This document shows, piece by piece, positions 1-7,656 of a stretch of 64,000 bases of DNA. The notes below the pieces were generated by a model, which saw nothing but the letters and a program-made list of their open reading frames with translations, did no database searches and was not told the origin of the DNA. A program made the position numbers and the translations under genes. Within the stretch, counting starts at the first letter, position 1. Each line of letters begins with the position of its first letter. Source of the DNA: Mucilaginibacter frigoritolerans (GTDB taxonomy: Bacteria > Bacteroidota > Bacteroidia > Sphingobacteriales > Sphingobacteriaceae); assembly GCF_007830615.1 (NCBI RefSeq), contig NZ_VLLI01000011.1, positions 171,084 through 235,083 on the forward strand, read 5' to 3'.

Positions 1-137
1 GAACTATTTAAAACAAATGTGGTTACACTCATTTTCTGTTCGTAGGTTGCCACATAACCGGTGTCAACTACCGACTGGGCAGAAGAAGTAAACGCCATAA
101 AAAGGCCAAATAAAAAAACAAAGAGTCTGATTTTCAT
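1..137 (-). CDS. Secreted protein of unknown function, 5' end only (runs off the left edge)
   Basis: An open frame starts at the ATG complementary to 135-137 and stays open for 45 codons to the window edge. The protein begins MKIRLFVFLFGLFMAFTSSA followed by Q, a clean Sec signal peptide with a predicted cut just before or after that Gln. The mature part starts with a DTGYVATYEQ-like stretch. That opening is reminiscent of DUF4421-type Bacteroidota envelope proteins, but too little is visible to assign a family. I infer an exported protein; the rest lies outside the window. Confidence 0.6.
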   Translation of the reverse strand, partial: MKIRLFVFLFGLFMAFTSSAQSVVDTGYVATYEQKMSVTTFVLNS

Positions 138-202
138 CTTTTTCTTTTAGAAACTTATAATCTTCGCTTCGCCTTTGTTGTTATCATGCCAATAAGTTCA
201 CC

Positions 203-754
203 CTAGTACCACGGCGGCAACCTTTTTAAATCACCAGGATGTATGGTAGTAATATCCCTGTCAGTATAAACCTGTATCTTTAATATACAATTGATATTTG
301 TTTCCAAACTATTGGATGTCAGTTCCGCATCAAAGCGCGGATTAATGCCCGATAAAAACTTCACTTCTTTGATATTATCAATAAAGCTAAACATTATATT
401 CACCATGCCGATAAAACCAATATGATTGGCCGCAATATACCGCAGTAGCACCGGCTCAGCGCTGTATACATAATTATATCCGCGAGGATCGGTCATATCG
501 CGGCCCAGATGATTTTTTACTACTTCTTTATCGTAAGCTTTGATTTGGTCTATAGAATCAAATTGACGATAATCTAAATAGGCATCCATTTCCATTAAAG
601 GGTATACGGATTTGTTTTCATCTTCCTCGTCATCATTATAAAGCCTGCGATATTGAGTATATTTTGCTTTAGCCTGATTATTGTATTCATACAGAAAAGT
701 AAACTCTGCAAAAAGATGATCGGTTTTGGTATAAACTTTCAGCGTTCTGTCCAT
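203..754 (-). CDS. Hypothetical protein, 183 aa
   Basis: I do not recognise this protein. It has no signal peptide or membrane segment and looks cytosolic. The N-terminal half is rich in Tyr, Asp and Glu, including an acidic DDEEDE cluster near residue 42. The C-terminal half has alternating hydrophobic residues typical of a small alpha/beta domain, and the protein ends in RLPPWY. It reads in the same direction as the exported protein to its left, 65 bp away, and the methyltransferase to its right. No operon is obvious. Length and codon use look like a real gene. Confidence 0.6.
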   Translation of the reverse strand: MDRTLKVYTKTDHLFAEFTFLYEYNNQAKAKYTQYRRLYNDDEEDENKSVYPLMEMDAYLDYRQFDSIDQIKAYDKEVVKNHLGRDMTDPRGYNYVYSAEPVLLRYIAANHIGFIGMVNIMFSFIDNIKEVKFLSGINPRFDAELTSNSLETNINCILKIQVYTDRDITTIHPGDLKRLPPWY

Positions 755-838
755 AATACGGTTAGGGTTTTTAATAAATATCTACGGCTAAAATAATGCT
801 TTATTTCATTTATTCGTCAACAGGGCTGTCCACAGGTA

Positions 839-1651
839 TCAGCCTTTCTTTCCGGAAAACAAAAGGGCAGCAAACTCCAGTTCTATATTAACTTCACCAA
901 ATTGTTTTATAATTTGTTGTTCCATTGCTTCGGCAGTCTTATCAAAATCAGCCGGATTTTTAGCCATTACAGCGGCGCCAAGGGAGTGTTTCAGGAAAAA
1001 CCCATTGATGATTTCTTTTGATGATGGTGCTGATGTTTTTAATAAAACCCGATTAGCTTCTACGTCGTTAAACCCTGTTTCTTCCATCCAGCTTTTTAGC
1101 ACCTTATCATCAAAGAGAGAAAATGGCACCAGGAATCTGGAAGTATCCTCATCCTTAAAATAAGGTAGAATAATATCATTAAAGATCAGTTTAAGCAAAG
1201 GCGTGTTTTCTGTTTTGTCCCAGGTATTAAAAATAAATGTACCGCTGGGTTTTAATACTCGTAGCGCTTCGCTTAATCCTTTTTTCTTATCCTGCAAAAA
1301 CATCAACCCAAACTGGCAAACTACCAAATCAAAGGTATTATCTGCAAAAGAAAGATGCTGCGCGTCCTCTATCCCGAATATTACAGAGCCATCATTTATT
1401 TTACTTTCAGCAACGGCCATCATATCAGTATTAAAATCAGTTGCTGTTAGTTTAACGTTGGTACCAAAACGATCGCGAAGATGGCGTGTTAGCCTGCCGG
1501 TACCACAGGCAATTTCCAGTACAGATTTTACATCCGTGTTGCCTATCCGCGATACGAGGTCAACAGCATAAGGTTCAAACATAAGCGGTCCCAGGTAGCG
1601 ATCATAATTTAAAGCCGCCTCACCCGAGAATTTAAATGCATCTTTTCCCAT
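839..1651 (-). CDS. Class I SAM-dependent methyltransferase
   Basis: This is a Rossmann-fold methyltransferase. The glycine-rich SAM motif I reads VLEIACGTG, followed by the acidic motif II region (LTATDFN) and the motif containing DAQHLSFADNTFDLVVCQF, typical of the UbiE/small-molecule branch (Methyltransf_11/25). The substrate cannot be told from sequence. I place the start at the internal ATG at 1651, giving MGKDAFKFSGEAALNYDRYL, because relatives commonly begin in this way. An in-frame ATG 15 codons upstream (1696) is the alternative. The gene stands alone, divergent from the peptidase gene at 1806. Confidence 0.8.
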   Translation of the reverse strand: MGKDAFKFSGEAALNYDRYLGPLMFEPYAVDLVSRIGNTDVKSVLEIACGTGRLTRHLRDRFGTNVKLTATDFNTDMMAVAESKINDGSVIFGIEDAQHLSFADNTFDLVVCQFGLMFLQDKKKGLSEALRVLKPSGTFIFNTWDKTENTPLLKLIFNDIILPYFKDEDTSRFLVPFSLFDDKVLKSWMEETGFNDVEANRVLLKTSAPSSKEIINGFFLKHSLGAAVMAKNPADFDKTAEAMEQQIIKQFGEVNIELEFAALLFSGKKG

Positions 1652-1770
1652 TACAAATACTACTATATCTTTTGTAAGATAGTCATTCCTATACATTTAA
1701 GAAACAGCTGATGATCGCGCCTGCTTAATACTCCAAAATCCCACCTTCATTCCATTTTAATTCTTCTTCC

Positions 1771-1778
1771 TATCTTTA
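1771..1778 (+). promoter_or_regulatory. Bacteroidota -7 promoter element for the M1 peptidase
   Basis: TATCTTTA matches the Bacteroidota consensus TAnnTTTG in all but the last base and lies 27 bp ahead of the ATG at 1806, so transcription would start near 1785. No convincing -33 TTG is seen at the usual spacing. Confidence 0.4.
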
Positions 1779-1805
1779 GCGCTTAACACTCTCATAAAAA
1801 ATCAA

Positions 1806-3683
1806 ATGTTAAAATCAATTTATATCGCGGCATTGCTGTGCCTGTTTTTAGTGCAGGTCAATGCGCAAAGCCTTTACATCCCCCGCGATGTTAAAAAAGC
1901 CTATAAAAATCAAACCCGATCAACAGATGGCAAACCCGGTAAAAACTACTGGCAAAACCATGGCCGTTATAATATATCGCTTACTGTTACACCACCCAGC
2001 CGTATTATAAAAGGTGTTGAGCAAATCACCTACTTTAACAACAGTCCTGATACTCTTAAAACGTTAAACATTAAGCTCATCATGAATATCCACCGTACGG
2101 GCGCTACCCGTTTCAGGGGCACTACGCCGGATTATATCACCCCCGGTATGCAGGTTGACTACATCGCAGCAAACGGAACACAAAAACAATGGGATAACGC
2201 TGCAGCCAGCTCCACCAACCAGGATCTGCCTTTATCAGCACCGGTATTGCCTCATGATTCTGTAAAATTGAGCATTTCCTGGCATTATGAACTGGCTACC
2301 GGCGCGGGTCGCGAAGGGGTAATTGATTCCAACACTTTCTACATCGGTTATTTTTATCCCCGCGTTGCTGTTTATGACGATTATAATGGCTGGGATAAAC
2401 TGGAGTTTAACGATCGCCAGGAGTTTTATAACGATTTTAATGATTATACCCTTAGCGTTACCGTACCCCCAAATTTTATTGTTTGGACTACCGGCACGCT
2501 TCAAAACCCTGCACAGGTTTTACAACAGGAGTACATCGACAGGCTAAATAAATCCATGACCTCCGATTCGGTTATCCATATTGTTACCCCGGCCGATGTG
2601 GCAAAAAATAATATCACCACCCAAAACCCAAGCAACACCTGGGTCTGGAAGGCCGATAACATCAGCGACGTATGCCTGGGTATAAGCAACCATTATAACT
2701 GGGATGGTGCCAGCACCATTGTTGATGACGCTACACACCGTCGCGCAAGTATGCAGGCCGCCTATAATGATAATGCTGCCGATTTTCACCAGGCGGTTAA
2801 GTTCGGGGCATTTGCCCTAAACTGGTTTTCGCACAGCTGGCCGGGTGTACCCTACCCTTTCCCTAAAATGACCGCCTTTCAGGGCTTTGCCGATATGGAG
2901 TTCCCGATGATGGTAAATGATTCGCATGATCCGGATATTGCAGATGCCGAATTACTTCAAGACCATGAAATGGCGCATACTTATTTCCCATTTTACATGG
3001 GCATTAACGAAACACGCTATGGCTACATGGACGAAGGCTGGGCAACCACTTTTGAATACTTTATTAACCAACAGGAAGTGGGCAAACAACAGGCCGAAGA
3101 AAACTATAAAAGATTCAGGGTAGCAGGCTGGATAAATGATCCTTCAGAAAGTGAAGATCTGCCAATTATTACCCCCACCAGCGAATTAAAGGGCGGCTAT
3201 GCACACAATGCCTATGGCAAAGCGTCATTAAGTTACCTTGCTTTAAAAGACCTGCTGGGTGATGAGCTGTTTAAAAAAGCGCTGCACAGTTATATGGATA
3301 ATTGGAACGGCAAACACCCCATCCCATGGGATTATTTTAACTCCATCAACAGCGGCTCGGGCAGAAACCTCAATTGGTTCTTTTATAACTGGTTCTTCAC
3401 CAATAACTATATTGATTTAGGTATACAAAATGTAACTAAAATTGGAATGGGTTACAAAATTGTTATTGATAATATAGGTGGCTTCGCAGTTCCGTTTAAT
3501 CTCAAATTAACTTATGCCGATGGCACTACCGGTATCATTCACCAAAGCCCTGCTATTTGGGAAACCAATCAAAAACAAGCTACTATCGGCCTGAAAAATA
3601 ATAAAACCATTAAGTCGGTAGTGATTGATGGCGGCATATTTATGGATGCAGATGTGAGCAACAATAGCTGGACAGCTAAATAA
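1806..3683 (+). CDS. Secreted M1-family (gluzincin) metallopeptidase
   Basis: A zinc metallopeptidase exported by a signal peptide (first 20 residues, ending VNAQ). The HEXXH motif is HEMAH at residues 387-391, and the third zinc ligand is Glu410 in MDEGWATTFEYF, exactly the HEXXH-x18-E spacing of the family. The upstream segment FADMEFPMMV (about 361-370) occupies the place of the GxMEN aminopeptidase motif. That motif is altered here, so exopeptidase activity is less certain. The N-terminal 200 residues form the usual beta-rich domain. A hairpin terminator follows, so it is probably monocistronic. Likely role is periplasmic or outer-surface peptide degradation. Confidence 0.85.
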   Translation: MLKSIYIAALLCLFLVQVNAQSLYIPRDVKKAYKNQTRSTDGKPGKNYWQNHGRYNISLTVTPPSRIIKGVEQITYFNNSPDTLKTLNIKLIMNIHRTGATRFRGTTPDYITPGMQVDYIAANGTQKQWDNAAASSTNQDLPLSAPVLPHDSVKLSISWHYELATGAGREGVIDSNTFYIGYFYPRVAVYDDYNGWDKLEFNDRQEFYNDFNDYTLSVTVPPNFIVWTTGTLQNPAQVLQQEYIDRLNKSMTSDSVIHIVTPADVAKNNITTQNPSNTWVWKADNISDVCLGISNHYNWDGASTIVDDATHRRASMQAAYNDNAADFHQAVKFGAFALNWFSHSWPGVPYPFPKMTAFQGFADMEFPMMVNDSHDPDIADAELLQDHEMAHTYFPFYMGINETRYGYMDEGWATTFEYFINQQEVGKQQAEENYKRFRVAGWINDPSESEDLPIITPTSELKGGYAHNAYGKASLSYLALKDLLGDELFKKALHSYMDNWNGKHPIPWDYFNSINSGSGRNLNWFFYNWFFTNNYIDLGIQNVTKIGMGYKIVIDNIGGFAVPFNLKLTYADGTTGIIHQSPAIWETNQKQATIGLKNNKTIKSVVIDGGIFMDADVSNNSWTAK

Positions 3684-3701
3684 CAAATAAAATAAAAATT
3701 T

Positions 3702-3743
3702 AAAAGACGTACTAAGCCTGAAAACTTCGTATGTCTTTTTTTA
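3702..3743 (+). terminator. Intrinsic terminator after the M1 peptidase
   Basis: Arms AAAAGACGTAC (3702-3712) and GTATGTCTTTT (3729-3739) pair with one mismatch around a 16-nt loop and run into a T tract. Confidence 0.7.
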
Positions 3744-3763
3744 TTCAAATTGTTTAACATTGT

Positions 3764-3771
3764 TACTTTTA
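3764..3771 (+). promoter_or_regulatory. Probable -7 element for the MaoC hydratase
   Basis: TACTTTTA (consensus TAnnTTTG, one mismatch) lies 43 bp before the ATG at 3815 and just after the preceding terminator. Confidence 0.35.
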
Positions 3772-3814
3772 CATAAAATTTACAATCCTTAATTATACAA
3801 AGACATAGTTACCC

Positions 3815-4276
3815 ATGGTTATCATCAGAAATTATACCGAATTTGAAGCTTTATTAGGTAAAGAAATAGGCATTTCCGGCTGGCACACCATTACCCAGCA
3901 ACAAATTAACCAATTTGCCGAAGCTACTATTGATCACCAGTGGATTCATACTGACGAAGAAAGAGTTAAAACCGAGAGCCCGTTTAAAGCAACCATTGCT
4001 CATGGATATTTAACGGTATCCCTGCTCCCCTATTTCTGGCACCAGATAGCTGATGTGCAAAACCTGAAGATGCAGATCAATTACGGTATCGAGAATATCC
4101 GTTTTGCCCAGGCGGTTGTGGTTAATAGCCGGGTACGCCTGCATGCCAAACTGGTTAATATTGTTAACCTGCGCGGCGTTACCAAAGCCACCATCGGCGT
4201 TACCATGGAGATTGAGAATGAGAAGAAACCAGCTTATACCGGCGAGGTAGTTTTCTTATACCACTTTTTAGATTAA
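3815..4276 (+). CDS. MaoC-family (R)-hydratase
   Basis: A single hot-dog domain of 153 aa, the size of PhaJ/MaoC-like (R)-specific enoyl-CoA hydratases. The hydratase signature is visible: EATIDHQWIHTDEERV gives the catalytic dyad Asp40-x4-His45, and SPFKATIAHGYLTVSL is the strongly conserved substrate-tunnel segment. It would hydrate trans-2-enoyl-CoA to (R)-3-hydroxyacyl-CoA in the cytosol. Neighbours do not form a fatty-acid operon, so the physiological substrate is open. The gene has its own promoter candidate and is followed by the toxin-antitoxin pair. Confidence 0.85.
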   Translation: MVIIRNYTEFEALLGKEIGISGWHTITQQQINQFAEATIDHQWIHTDEERVKTESPFKATIAHGYLTVSLLPYFWHQIADVQNLKMQINYGIENIRFAQAVVVNSRVRLHAKLVNIVNLRGVTKATIGVTMEIENEKKPAYTGEVVFLYHFLD

Positions 4277-4324
4277 CTAAATTTGGAGTCCTGCTATTCA
4301 TTTGTTTTCCTGGTGATATAAGAG

Positions 4325-4332
4325 TAAATTTG
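4325..4332 (+). promoter_or_regulatory. -7 element of the toxin-antitoxin operon (leaderless?)
   Basis: TAAATTTG matches TAnnTTTG exactly and ends only five bases before the ATG at 4338. The transcript would then begin at or within a few bases of the start codon, making a leaderless or nearly leaderless mRNA. Confidence 0.5.
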
Positions 4333-4337
4333 TTTAG

Positions 4338-4565
4338 ATGAATATTCAGTCCGAAAAAATTGAACTTGTAAAACGTCTGCTTGACACCAATGATGAAGCT
4401 GTTCTTCAACAGATTAAGGACGTTTTTGAAAATCTGGATAAAGATTTCTGGAATGAGTTACCTGATCATGTAAAGAAGGGTATTGCCCGGGCAAAAAAAC
4501 AAGTGAGCGAGGGTTTGCTTACACCGCATGATGAAGTCATGAAAAAGTACGACAAGTATCTATGA
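4338..4565 (+). CDS. Antitoxin of a ParE/RelE-type module
   Basis: A 75-aa, charged, mainly helical protein beginning MNIQSEKIELVKRLLDTNDE, followed by a segment with VKKGIARAKKQ and a lysine-rich tail. Small proteins of this shape are the usual Bacteroidota partners of ParE/RelE toxins; they often lack a classical DNA-binding fold and wrap the toxin with their C-terminal half. Its stop overlaps the toxin start by 4 bp (ATGA), so the two are translationally coupled, which is typical of type II modules. Assignment rests mainly on this arrangement. Confidence 0.75.
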   Translation: MNIQSEKIELVKRLLDTNDEAVLQQIKDVFENLDKDFWNELPDHVKKGIARAKKQVSEGLLTPHDEVMKKYDKYL

Positions 4566-4846
4566 GTTTACCGATTTTGTGGACTGATGAAGCTAAGGAA
4601 ACTTTTGATAATACGCTGATTCAGATTGAACATAAATGGGGTACCTCCTCTGCTGCAAAATTTGTATCCCAAGCAAACAGGACTTTAAATACAATAACCC
4701 TACAACCCTATTTATTTAAAGCTTCTTACACTTCAAATGTGCGTCAGGCTTTTATCACAAAACAAACTTCTATGTTTTACGAGGTTCATAGTACGTATAT
4801 CGCGGTTCTGTTCTTTTGGGATAACCGACAGGAGCCCATTTTATAA
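4562..4846 (+). CDS. ParE/RelE-superfamily toxin
   Basis: A 94-aa protein with the ParE/RelE fold pattern: the N-terminal strand ILWTDEAKETFDN, two helices through HKWGTSSAAKFVSQANRTL, and the C-terminal strands RQAFITKQTSMFYEVHST and YIAVLFFWDNRQEP. Relatives either poison gyrase (ParE) or cleave mRNA (RelE). I do not see the clear catalytic set of ribosome-dependent RelE, so ParE-like activity is slightly favoured. It overlaps the antitoxin gene by four bases. The frame is intact, so the module may be functional. Confidence 0.8.
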   Translation: MSLPILWTDEAKETFDNTLIQIEHKWGTSSAAKFVSQANRTLNTITLQPYLFKASYTSNVRQAFITKQTSMFYEVHSTYIAVLFFWDNRQEPIL

Positions 4847-4885
4847 CGCTTGTAAAACTTTACAATCCATCCACAACCCTTACTG

Positions 4886-4893
4886 TACTTTTG
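4886..4893 (+). promoter_or_regulatory. -7 element fixing the start of the flavin oxidoreductase
   Basis: TACTTTTG is an exact TAnnTTTG match. It overlaps the farther in-frame start candidate at 4891, so that codon would not be transcribed. The ATG at 4909 lies about ten bases after the predicted transcription start. Confidence 0.55.
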
Positions 4894-4908
4894 TGTTTTT
4901 ACTATCGT

Positions 4909-5937
4909 ATGGACACAAACAACATCCGCCTCAGCGTATTGGACCAATCACCAATACGCAAAGGCGTAACTGCCGAACAGGCCGTTAAAGAAACTATAGC
5001 ACTTGCAAAATATACCGATCAACTAGGTTATAACCGTTTTTGGGTATCTGAACATCATAACACCGGCAGTTTGGCCGGCTCCACTCCCGAAGTACTGATT
5101 GCGCATCTGGCCGGACAAACCAAAAATATCCGCATAGGCTCGGGCGGGATAATGATGCCCAACCACAGTGCACTAAAAGTTGCCGAAAACTTCCGCATGC
5201 TGGAAGCTCTGTTCCCTGGCCGTATTGATTTAGGGATGGGCCGGGCACCAGGAACTGATCGTCTAACGGCCTCCATGCTTAATCCATCCAACCAGTTCCG
5301 CCAGCAGGATTTTATTGAACAGCTCTATGACCTGAATAACTTTTTTCATGACCGTGGCGAACCGGGTACGCCTATGGCTAAAATCCGCGCTATCCCGCAG
5401 GTACAAACCGTGCCGGCCATGTGGCTGTTGAGCTCCAGCGGCGAAAGCGGCATTTTTGCGGCTCACTTTGGTATGGGCTTATCTTTTGCTCACTTTATTA
5501 ATCCCCTTGGCGGACCAGAAGCAGTTGCCGCCTATCGCGAGCGTTTCCAGCCTTCAGAAGAATTGCGTGAGGAAAAAGCGAACGTGGCCATTTTTGTTTT
5601 TTGTTCGGAAGATGAAGAGAAAATCCGCCAACATCAGGCTTTGATGGATTATCGTTTTAATCAGTTTGAAAAAGGCGGCGGCCTTACACCGGTTAATTAT
5701 GACGACATTAAAGACGTGGCTTATTCAGAAGCGGAACAAGGCAGAATATTGCACAACCGCAAACGCGTAATTACCGGAACACCTGCACAAATGAAACAAA
5801 AACTAACCAAACTGGCCGAAGACTACAAGGTTGATGAAATTATTTGTGTTACCATAACCGAAGATTTTGACGACCGGTTAACCTCCTATAAGCTTTTGGC
5901 AGAACAGTTTTTAAATCAGGCTCCGGTAACTATCTAA
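4909..5937 (+). CDS. Luciferase-like (LLM class) flavin-dependent oxidoreductase
   Basis: A bacterial-luciferase-fold monooxygenase using reduced flavin. Visible family landmarks are NIRLSVLDQSPIRKG at the N-terminus, FWVSEHHNTGSLAGSTPEVL, the IRIGSGGIMMPNHSALKVAE block that lines the flavin pocket, and FPGRIDLGMGRAPGTD. This combination marks the YhbW/MsnO8-type subgroup found widely without a known substrate. The start at 4909 (MDTNNIRL) gives 342 aa, and the promoter position excludes the upstream extension. No signal peptide. It is followed by a strong terminator and therefore seems monocistronic. Confidence 0.85.
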   Translation: MDTNNIRLSVLDQSPIRKGVTAEQAVKETIALAKYTDQLGYNRFWVSEHHNTGSLAGSTPEVLIAHLAGQTKNIRIGSGGIMMPNHSALKVAENFRMLEALFPGRIDLGMGRAPGTDRLTASMLNPSNQFRQQDFIEQLYDLNNFFHDRGEPGTPMAKIRAIPQVQTVPAMWLLSSSGESGIFAAHFGMGLSFAHFINPLGGPEAVAAYRERFQPSEELREEKANVAIFVFCSEDEEKIRQHQALMDYRFNQFEKGGGLTPVNYDDIKDVAYSEAEQGRILHNRKRVITGTPAQMKQKLTKLAEDYKVDEIICVTITEDFDDRLTSYKLLAEQFLNQAPVTI

Positions 5938-5959
5938 TTGTTAGGCCCTGCAATATCGC

Positions 5960-6003
5960 AAAGAGACTATCGTTTAAATACTATAGTCTCTTTTTTGTTT
6001 TTC
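5960..6003 (+). terminator. Intrinsic terminator of the flavin oxidoreductase gene
   Basis: A perfect 11-bp stem, AAAGAGACTAT (5960-5970) with ATAGTCTCTTT (5983-5993), is followed by a T-rich tail. It lies inside a naive upstream extension of the desaturase frame, so it also argues that the desaturase starts downstream. Confidence 0.85.
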
Positions 6004-6025
6004 ACCTGCCCAATTATTTTAATTG

Positions 6026-6033
6026 TATCTTTG
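6026..6033 (+). promoter_or_regulatory. -7 promoter element of the desaturase gene
   Basis: TATCTTTG matches TAnnTTTG exactly, just after the preceding terminator and 45 bp before the GTG start at 6079. Confidence 0.6.
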
Positions 6034-6078
6034 ACGCAGATTATAAGCAGTTTATTATCTATTTATATTATTACCCAA

Positions 6079-6813
6079 GTGATCATTCTAATTTTCTTTC
6101 TTGCCCACTGGTTCCTCTCATTGTTCTTTCAAACATTTTATCTGCACAGATACGCATCTCATAAAATGTTCAGCACCAATAAGTTTAACGAACGTGTTTT
6201 TCACCTCTTAACTTTTATTTGCCAGGGATCATCATTTTTAAATCCGCGTGCCTATGCTATTATGCACCGTGAACATCATGCGTACAGCGACACCGAAAAA
6301 GACCCGCATTCTCCATATTTTTTCAGAGATGTATTTCAAATGATGTGGCGCACAGCCTTAAGTTACAAACTTTACGAAAAACGCTTAAAAGAGCCAGAAG
6401 CTCAATTTAAAGGCAATTACCCCGAGTGGCGCCTGTTGGATTACTGGGGATCAACATTTATTTCCCGTGTAATATTTGGCCTGCTGTATGTAGCTTTTTA
6501 TGTGGCTTTTGCTACTCATTGGTGGATGTTTTTGTTATTGCCAATTCATTTTATGATGGGCCCTATACATGGCGCTATTGTAAACTGGTGCGGTCATAAA
6601 TATGGCTATGCTAATTTTGACAATAACGACAAATCAAAAAACACTACTCCGTTTGACTTTTTTATGCTGGGCGAATTATTCCAGAATAATCATCACAAAC
6701 GTCCTAACAACGCCAACTTTGCAGCTAAATGGTTTGAGTTTGATCCGGTTTATCCTGTGATGAAATTTATGCACTTTATACGGCTGATAAAGCTGCGCGA
6801 AGCGTATTTATAA
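6079..6813 (+). CDS. Membrane fatty acid (acyl-CoA) desaturase
   Basis: An integral-membrane di-iron desaturase of the delta-9 type. The three histidine boxes are visible: HRYASH, HREHH (with AYSDTEKDPHSP following) and NNHHKRPNN near the C-terminus. Hydrophobic segments flank them, beginning with IILIFFLAHWFLSLFFQTF. I choose a GTG start at 6079, giving MIILIFFLAHWF, because a terminator and a consensus promoter lie between it and the farthest possible start (TTG 5938). The 244-aa product has the length and N-terminus usual for Bacteroidota relatives. Role: introduces double bonds into membrane acyl chains. The gene ends in a shared bidirectional terminator. Confidence 0.85.
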   Translation: MIILIFFLAHWFLSLFFQTFYLHRYASHKMFSTNKFNERVFHLLTFICQGSSFLNPRAYAIMHREHHAYSDTEKDPHSPYFFRDVFQMMWRTALSYKLYEKRLKEPEAQFKGNYPEWRLLDYWGSTFISRVIFGLLYVAFYVAFATHWWMFLLLPIHFMMGPIHGAIVNWCGHKYGYANFDNNDKSKNTTPFDFFMLGELFQNNHHKRPNNANFAAKWFEFDPVYPVMKFMHFIRLIKLREAYL

Positions 6814-6822
6814 GATACTATT

Positions 6823-6869
6823 ATAAAGCTGAAAGTTTGAAGATGTCTTCACTTTCAGCTTTATGCTTT
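6823..6869. terminator. Bidirectional terminator between desaturase and ABC ATPase genes
   Basis: A perfect 14-bp stem: ATAAAGCTGAAAGT (6823-6836) with ACTTTCAGCTTTAT (6851-6864). T- and A-rich flanks suit both convergent transcripts. The right arm includes the TAA of the minus-strand ATPase. Confidence 0.75.
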
Positions 6870-7496
6870 TGAGCTATCCTTTTTATAATCCACAATATTT
6901 AATTGCTCGTCGCTAAAATTATATTCATGTTCCTGGTTGGAGCAAATGATAGTTAGGCGGTTTTGAGCAAATTTTTGTACCAGGTTTAAATACCAGTCAA
7001 CTCCCTGGCTATCCAAATTAGAAGTCGGTTCATCCAGCATTAACATAGGTGTGTCTGCGCAAAAGGCCAGCGCCAGTTTAAGCCGCTGCTTCATCCCAGA
7101 TGAGAAGTACCTGATCATTTTATTTTTACTGCCAGGTAAGGCAAGCAAATCAATAATCATATCCTTATCTATCCCGGGTTTATAAGCTTTAAATTTGAAA
7201 TGAAAATCAATCATCTCATTTAAAGTAAACTCTTCAATTAGTTCAAGATAAGGGGCTGCAAGGCTAAGGTGTTGATAAACATTTTCAGCATCAACAGGCT
7301 TGCCATTAAAAGAGTAGGCTATTTTGCCAACAGATGGCCCTAAACTCCCGTTTAAAACCTGCAATAAGGTTGATTTACCCGAGCCATTTGGCCCCAATAT
7401 GGCATAAATTTTTCCACTGGTAAAGGTATGGTTCACCCCCCTGAAGATCCATTCACGATTAAAACGCCTGCCAATATTTTCGAGGGTAATGGTCAT
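6861..7496 (-). CDS. ABC transporter ATP-binding protein
   Basis: A single ATPase domain of about 211 aa. Walker A is GPNGSGKST, the signature is FSSGMKQRLKLAL, and Walker B is MLMLDEPTSNLDSQG. The sequence order and short helical domain resemble CcmA-like and drug- or lipid-exporter ATPases. There is no permease gene beside it, so partner and substrate are unknown. I start it at MTITLENIG (7496). The longer frame adds a peptide starting MVHGPWSID that is only the translation of a CCATGG repeat. The final Lys/Ser/Ala codons overlap the downstream terminator. Confidence 0.8.
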   Translation of the reverse strand: MTITLENIGRRFNREWIFRGVNHTFTSGKIYAILGPNGSGKSTLLQVLNGSLGPSVGKIAYSFNGKPVDAENVYQHLSLAAPYLELIEEFTLNEMIDFHFKFKAYKPGIDKDMIIDLLALPGSKNKMIRYFSSGMKQRLKLALAFCADTPMLMLDEPTSNLDSQGVDWYLNLVQKFAQNRLTIICSNQEHEYNFSDEQLNIVDYKKDSSKA

Positions 7497-7505
7497 TTTT
7501 GTGGA

Positions 7506-7649
7506 GTCAATAGACCATGGACCATGGACCATAGATCTTATTTATTGATTTTCAAAACGGGATTGTCCCGAGATGTTTTCCATAGGGATGGGTTTTAAAC
7601 CCATCCCTATGTTTCTTTTACCATGGTCCATGGACTATCGACCATGGAC
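7506..7649. repeat. Intergenic element: CCATGG inverted repeats flanking a 31-bp palindrome
   Basis: The left end (7506-7534) and right end (7620-7649) carry CCATGGACCATGG-type sequence in opposite orientation, alike over about 20 of 23 positions. Between them, CATAGGGATGGGTTT (7581-7595) and AAACCCATCCCTATG (7597-7611) form a perfect 15-bp palindrome around one base. The whole is about 144 bp without coding capacity of its own, but both neighbouring frames read through it. It resembles a REP/MITE-like interspersed element; copy number cannot be judged here. Confidence 0.55.
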
Positions 7650-7656
7650 AAAAAAC

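Noticed and set aside
1203..1571. 122-codon plus-strand frame
   Set aside because: Lies entirely opposite the methyltransferase gene, which has clear motifs; no independent support.
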